Assembly (NCBI RefSeq): GCF_022179805.1
Contig: NZ_BPUO01000014.1
Coordinates: forward strand, 1-64,000
Direction: 5' to 3'
Source: Cupriavidus pauculus
GTDB taxonomy: Bacteria; Pseudomonadota; Gammaproteobacteria; Burkholderiales; Burkholderiaceae
DNA length: 64,000 nucleotides
The notes under the pieces are model-generated. The model worked only from the letters and a program-made list of their open reading frames with translations, was not told the DNA's origin and did no database searches. The first letter of the stretch is position 1. Each line of letters begins with the position of its first letter. Shown here one piece after another: positions 61,405-64,000 of this stretch. Made by a program: the position numbers and the translations under genes.

Positions 61405-62016
61405 ATGAGTATTTTCGGCAGGCTCAGCTTCAAGGACCAGGCATTCCAGTTGCGTGAGGACGCCATCCTGGACGCGGCCACGCGCATTCTTGCTGGCAAG
61501 GGGTTCGACCTGATGACCATGGATGACGTGGCAGGCGAGGTCGGCATTTCCAAGCCCAGCCTCTACAAGCACTTCAAGTCGAAGGACGAACTGGTGGGGG
61601 CGGCGATGATCCGCCTGATCGACGGCGCGCTCACGTTCCTGGATGAGTTGGCGCCGGACCTGACCGCGCTGGGGCGGCTACGGGCGCTGCTGGAGTGGGC
61701 GCTGAAGGTGCGGCTGGAAGGCGGCCTGCCGTTCCTGCCATCGACGAGTCCCGCCGTGCGCGACATGCTGACGCGCAACCTGCGCTACGTCACGCGCGTG
61801 CTCAAGCTAAACGGCATCCTCAAGGGGCTGGTGGCCGACGCCAAGAAAGCGGGCGATCTCGACAGCAAGCTCCCCGACGACGTGATCCTGTTCAGCTACT
61901 ACTCGCGCACGTGCGATCCGGCCGTGGAATACCTGCGCGTCTACGCCAAGATGGACAACGAGGCGATCGTCAGCCATATGCTGGGCGTGTGCTTCCACGG
62001 GATCGGCGCGAACTAG
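61405..62016 (+). CDS. TetR family transcriptional regulator
   Basis: A 203-aa TetR regulator: HTH about 16-62 (REDAILDAATRILAGKGFDLMTMDDVAGEVGISKPSLYKHFKSKDELVGAA), then a ligand domain. It is divergent from the nine-gene lipid operon with a perfect palindrome at its own start. Its end is 2 bp from the convergent membrane-protein gene. Ligand unknown; a fatty acid or acyl-CoA would fit. Confidence 0.9.
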   Translation: MSIFGRLSFKDQAFQLREDAILDAATRILAGKGFDLMTMDDVAGEVGISKPSLYKHFKSKDELVGAAMIRLIDGALTFLDELAPDLTALGRLRALLEWALKVRLEGGLPFLPSTSPAVRDMLTRNLRYVTRVLKLNGILKGLVADAKKAGDLDSKLPDDVILFSYYSRTCDPAVEYLRVYAKMDNEAIVSHMLGVCFHGIGAN

Positions 62017-62018
62017 CC

Positions 62019-63215
62019 TTACAGCAACGTCATCAGAAGCTTGCCGAGCGTGGCCTTGAGCGGCAACTGCGAGCCTGCCAGCACAAGCATGGGCAGCGCG
62101 GCCGGCACCACCCCGGAGAGCAGCACCAGCTTGTTCACGAGCACGCCGCGCATGGCCGCCACGGCTTCGTAGATGGCGTGGATATCGGCCACCGGCCCGA
62201 GCTCCGGGGCATCGAGCAGCGGGTCGTCGGGATCGCCGGGCTCGCCGTGAATCCATCGCCGGTCCACCTTGCGGCCATGTTCGGCCAGCAACGCGCCGTA
62301 GTCGAGCAGGGCCTGCCTGCGCGTGTTGGCGAGCAGCGGCGTGAAGGTCAGCATGGGAATCATCACCAGCACCGTCAGTACCAGCACCAGCGTGCCCATC
62401 TGGAAATGCAGCGATGGCAGGGCCACGCCGTGATAGACCACTTCGTGGCCCCAGGCGGAGGCCATCACCGCTGACACGGCGAACGAAAACGGCGCGAAGA
62501 TAAACGGGATGCGGGACAGGAATCCCAGACCGCCTACGTGATCGGGATGGGTCGGCACGATGCGCAGCGGCAACGACGCGATGCGCATCAGCAGCACGGT
62601 GGCCAGCACCAGGCGCCACAGCCAGGCCAGCAGCAGCACATTGAATATCGGCCGTGCCACCAGCAGGAACCACCAGATCGCAAAGCCGCTGGCGCCGCCC
62701 ATGTCGCCCCAGCGCACCTCGTCCGGATTGGGCGAGACCGATACCGCGATGGCCCAGGCCGCCACCAGTCCGCCGATGATGATCCATGGATAGGCGCGGT
62801 CGCGCAGCCGGGCGCCGCTGGCGATGATCGCCTGGAAGCGCGGCGCGAGTTCGGCGTCTATCAGGCCGTTGCGCACCAGTTGCGTCAGGCACAGCGGCAC
62901 CACCTGATGCGCAATGGCCTCCGCGCCGATCAACAGCGGAATGCCCACCAGGCAGCGGACGTGCAGCGAGTAATGCGCGAGCAGGTATTCGCCGTCGGAG
63001 CCGATCATGCGGTCGTTCAGCAGTGCCCAGATGGCAAGGGGCAGCCACGTCAGCATGCTGAAGAACAGGGCGCGCCGGATGATGCCCGTGCCGTGCTCGG
63101 GGATCAGGCCGATACGGCGCTGTAGCCGGTACAGCCAGTCACCGCGAACCAGCGAGAACGATGCGGCGATCTCGACGCCGTCCGTGGCATGAACTGCTGG
63201 ATGACTGGTTTGCAT
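62019..63215 (-). CDS. Multi-spanning membrane protein of unknown function
   Basis: A 398-aa inner-membrane protein with roughly six or more membrane segments (about 44-65, 85-105, 138-160, 175-205, 232-255, 262-290, 368-390) and a soluble part near 300-360. I do not recognise a characterised family. A hydrophilic loop, RKVDRRWIHGEPGDPDDPLLDAPELGPVADI, is conserved-looking. Start is the ATG at 63215; the frame extends to 63254 without support. It stands between the TetR gene and the large surface-protein gene. Confidence 0.75.
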   Translation of the reverse strand: MQTSHPAVHATDGVEIAASFSLVRGDWLYRLQRRIGLIPEHGTGIIRRALFFSMLTWLPLAIWALLNDRMIGSDGEYLLAHYSLHVRCLVGIPLLIGAEAIAHQVVPLCLTQLVRNGLIDAELAPRFQAIIASGARLRDRAYPWIIIGGLVAAWAIAVSVSPNPDEVRWGDMGGASGFAIWWFLLVARPIFNVLLLAWLWRLVLATVLLMRIASLPLRIVPTHPDHVGGLGFLSRIPFIFAPFSFAVSAVMASAWGHEVVYHGVALPSLHFQMGTLVLVLTVLVMIPMLTFTPLLANTRRQALLDYGALLAEHGRKVDRRWIHGEPGDPDDPLLDAPELGPVADIHAIYEAVAAMRGVLVNKLVLLSGVVPAALPMLVLAGSQLPLKATLGKLLMTLL

Positions 63216-63650
63216 GGTGACTCTCGATCGTCCGTCGCCGCATGTCTCGCGCATCCTTGCAGCGCCGACCTTGCGCGGGAAGTGAATTCTTTGTTCGAAC
63301 GATCTTAGATGTTTGGGAATCTGGCCGGTATCACGATGGCGAGTGCAACACGTGCGCCATTGCCTATGCTGTGGAGAACGGGTGGCTGGATGGCGGTCTC
63401 GTCATCGCGCAAAGTGCCGTTTGCGCTCCATCCGGACGGATTGTGTCGAAGGAAATAATCTCGGCTTGCAGAATCATTCACTTCCTTAATTTCTCCGTAA
63501 GGAGAAGTATTCGTATGTAGTCCAGGATTGGGCGAGTTCTCGGACCCTTGTGGTCGAAAGTGAAGGCGAAGATTCATGCGACCCCGCCGGGACATGCGGC
63601 GGGACCAGGCAAGGCGGGGCTATGCATCTGCCAAAAGGACGACGCTCCCA
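63216..63650. other. Intergenic region upstream of the surface-protein gene
   Basis: 435 bp. A 92-codon frame (63242-63520) has no homology and I do not call it a gene. Notable structures: hairpin TTCTCC-GTAA-GGAGAA (63491-63506, GNRA loop), a possible AAGGAA/TTCCTT pairing between about 63450 and 63484, and a CCCGCC/GGCGGG hairpin at about 63583-63606 in front of the gene. It may be a long regulated leader. Confidence 0.4.
63491..63506 (+). promoter_or_regulatory. Hairpin with GTAA loop in the surface-protein leader
   Basis: TTCTCC-GTAA-GGAGAA, 6-bp perfect stem with a GNRA-type tetraloop, in an AT-rich stretch 145 bp before the start codon. It could be an RNA element; no known riboswitch was recognised. 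Confidence 0.35.
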
Positions 63651-64000
63651 ATGTCCGATACCAGTACGACGTTTCTGCCGGCCAGCCGTGCGCTCGCACT
63701 AGAACTCCGCCTGCTATATGACGCCGCTGCGGGTGTCGCCGTCGAGCATCAGCAGCAGGCACAGCAACCGCAGCCCGACGGCGCGCCGCCGCCCACCCAG
63801 GCGCCCGATGCCCATGACGCCCATCCCGCCGGCAAGCAGTTGCTGGTGATCGATGCCCGGGTCAACGGGGCCAGCGAACTCGCGCAAAGTGCGTCGCCCG
63901 GTACCGAAGTGCTGGTGGTTGAGGCGGGACAGGATGGCGTGGCCGCAGTGCTCGCCGCGCTGGAACGCATCGGCCAGGTCAGTTCGATCCAGATCCTGGG
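63651..64000 (+). CDS. Probable giant surface protein, LEPR-XLL/DUF4347 type (5' end only)
   Basis: The gene runs off the right edge; 116 codons are visible. Residues 15-25 (ALALELRLLYDAAAGVA) resemble the LEPR-XLL element that opens very long RTX/cadherin-type secreted adhesins, although the Pro is Leu here. After a Gln/Pro/Ala-rich linker, residues about 65-116 (KQLLVIDARVNGASELAQSA, then EVLVVEAGQDGVAAVLAAL) match the start of a DUF4347 domain. Such proteins are exported by type I secretion. Start is the ATG at 63651, with AAGGA about 10 nt upstream. Full length and C-terminal RTX repeats cannot be seen. Confidence 0.7.
   Translation, partial: MSDTSTTFLPASRALALELRLLYDAAAGVAVEHQQQAQQPQPDGAPPPTQAPDAHDAHPAGKQLLVIDARVNGASELAQSASPGTEVLVVEAGQDGVAAVLAALERIGQVSSIQIL

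Noticed and set aside
63242-63520. A 92-codon frame in the right-hand intergenic region
   Set aside because: No homology, no convincing ribosome-binding site, ends in sequence that forms hairpins; kept as non-coding.

Overview
The window reads as chromosome or chromid sequence from a high-GC betaproteobacterium of the Burkholderiales, most like Cupriavidus/Ralstonia. Grounds (inference from gene content, no search run): a Bug-family (TctC-type) periplasmic binding protein, a homodimeric AceE-type pyruvate dehydrogenase E1, an OmpC-like Burkholderiales porin, many LysR/MarR/TetR regulators, strong GC bias at third codon positions, and GGGAGAGGGG-rich extragenic repeats. No rRNA, tRNA or CRISPR was seen. 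Genes cover nearly everything; most of the remaining DNA is promoter/operator sequence.

Layout. 1-148: end of an IS481-type element sitting in an extragenic repeat. 174-4643: SDR, two LysR regulators, a nitronate monooxygenase, a DUF1801 protein. 4779-10551: four overlapping signalling genes (hybrid kinase with three receiver domains, CheR, CheB, receiver-kinase). 10559-16520 (minus strand): SulP transporter, orphan aceE, GAF sensor kinase of the FixL-like (HPK4) type. 16867-24476: TetR, a molybdenum hydroxylase (FAD subunit plus a fused [2Fe-2S]/molybdopterin subunit), an MFS transporter, a FixJ-type response regulator and a second kinase. 24487-27367: divergent cytochrome P450 and exported epoxide hydrolase. 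27508-33439: DUF4239 membrane protein, RES/Xre toxin-antitoxin pair, DUF188 protein, MarR-GNAT fusion, SDR/LysR pair, cupin. 33686-34194: decayed iclR gene. 34495-43820: CoA-thioester catabolic operon (Bug protein, flavin oxidoreductase, two enoyl-CoA hydratases, CoA-transferase, acyl-CoA ligase, HMG-CoA-lyase-like protein) with its MarR regulator and a porin. 44030-51467: M30 metalloprotease, small lipoprotein, a LexA-box-controlled pair of unknown genes, YCII protein, DbpA helicase, quinone oxidoreductase/LysR pair. 51464-53371: ECF sigma, RskA-like anti-sigma and DUF3455. 53494-61294: nine tightly overlapping genes around a Cfa-family methyltransferase (membrane-lipid modification type), divergent from a TetR. 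62019-63215: membrane protein. 63651-end: start of a probable giant surface protein (LEPR-XLL/DUF4347 type).

Most striking signals: a near-consensus SOS box in front of two unrecognised genes; a Cfa-like operon whose methyltransferase lacks the bicarbonate-binding Cys and His of true cyclopropane synthases; shared MarR-type operator sequences at both ends of the CoA-thioester operon, whose lyase lacks the usual catalytic Cys; repeated operators at the RES/Xre locus and the MarR-GNAT gene, each fitted onto a readable promoter; a 17-aa upstream ORF coupled to the porin; and matched 14-bp motifs flanking the FixJ-type regulator gene.
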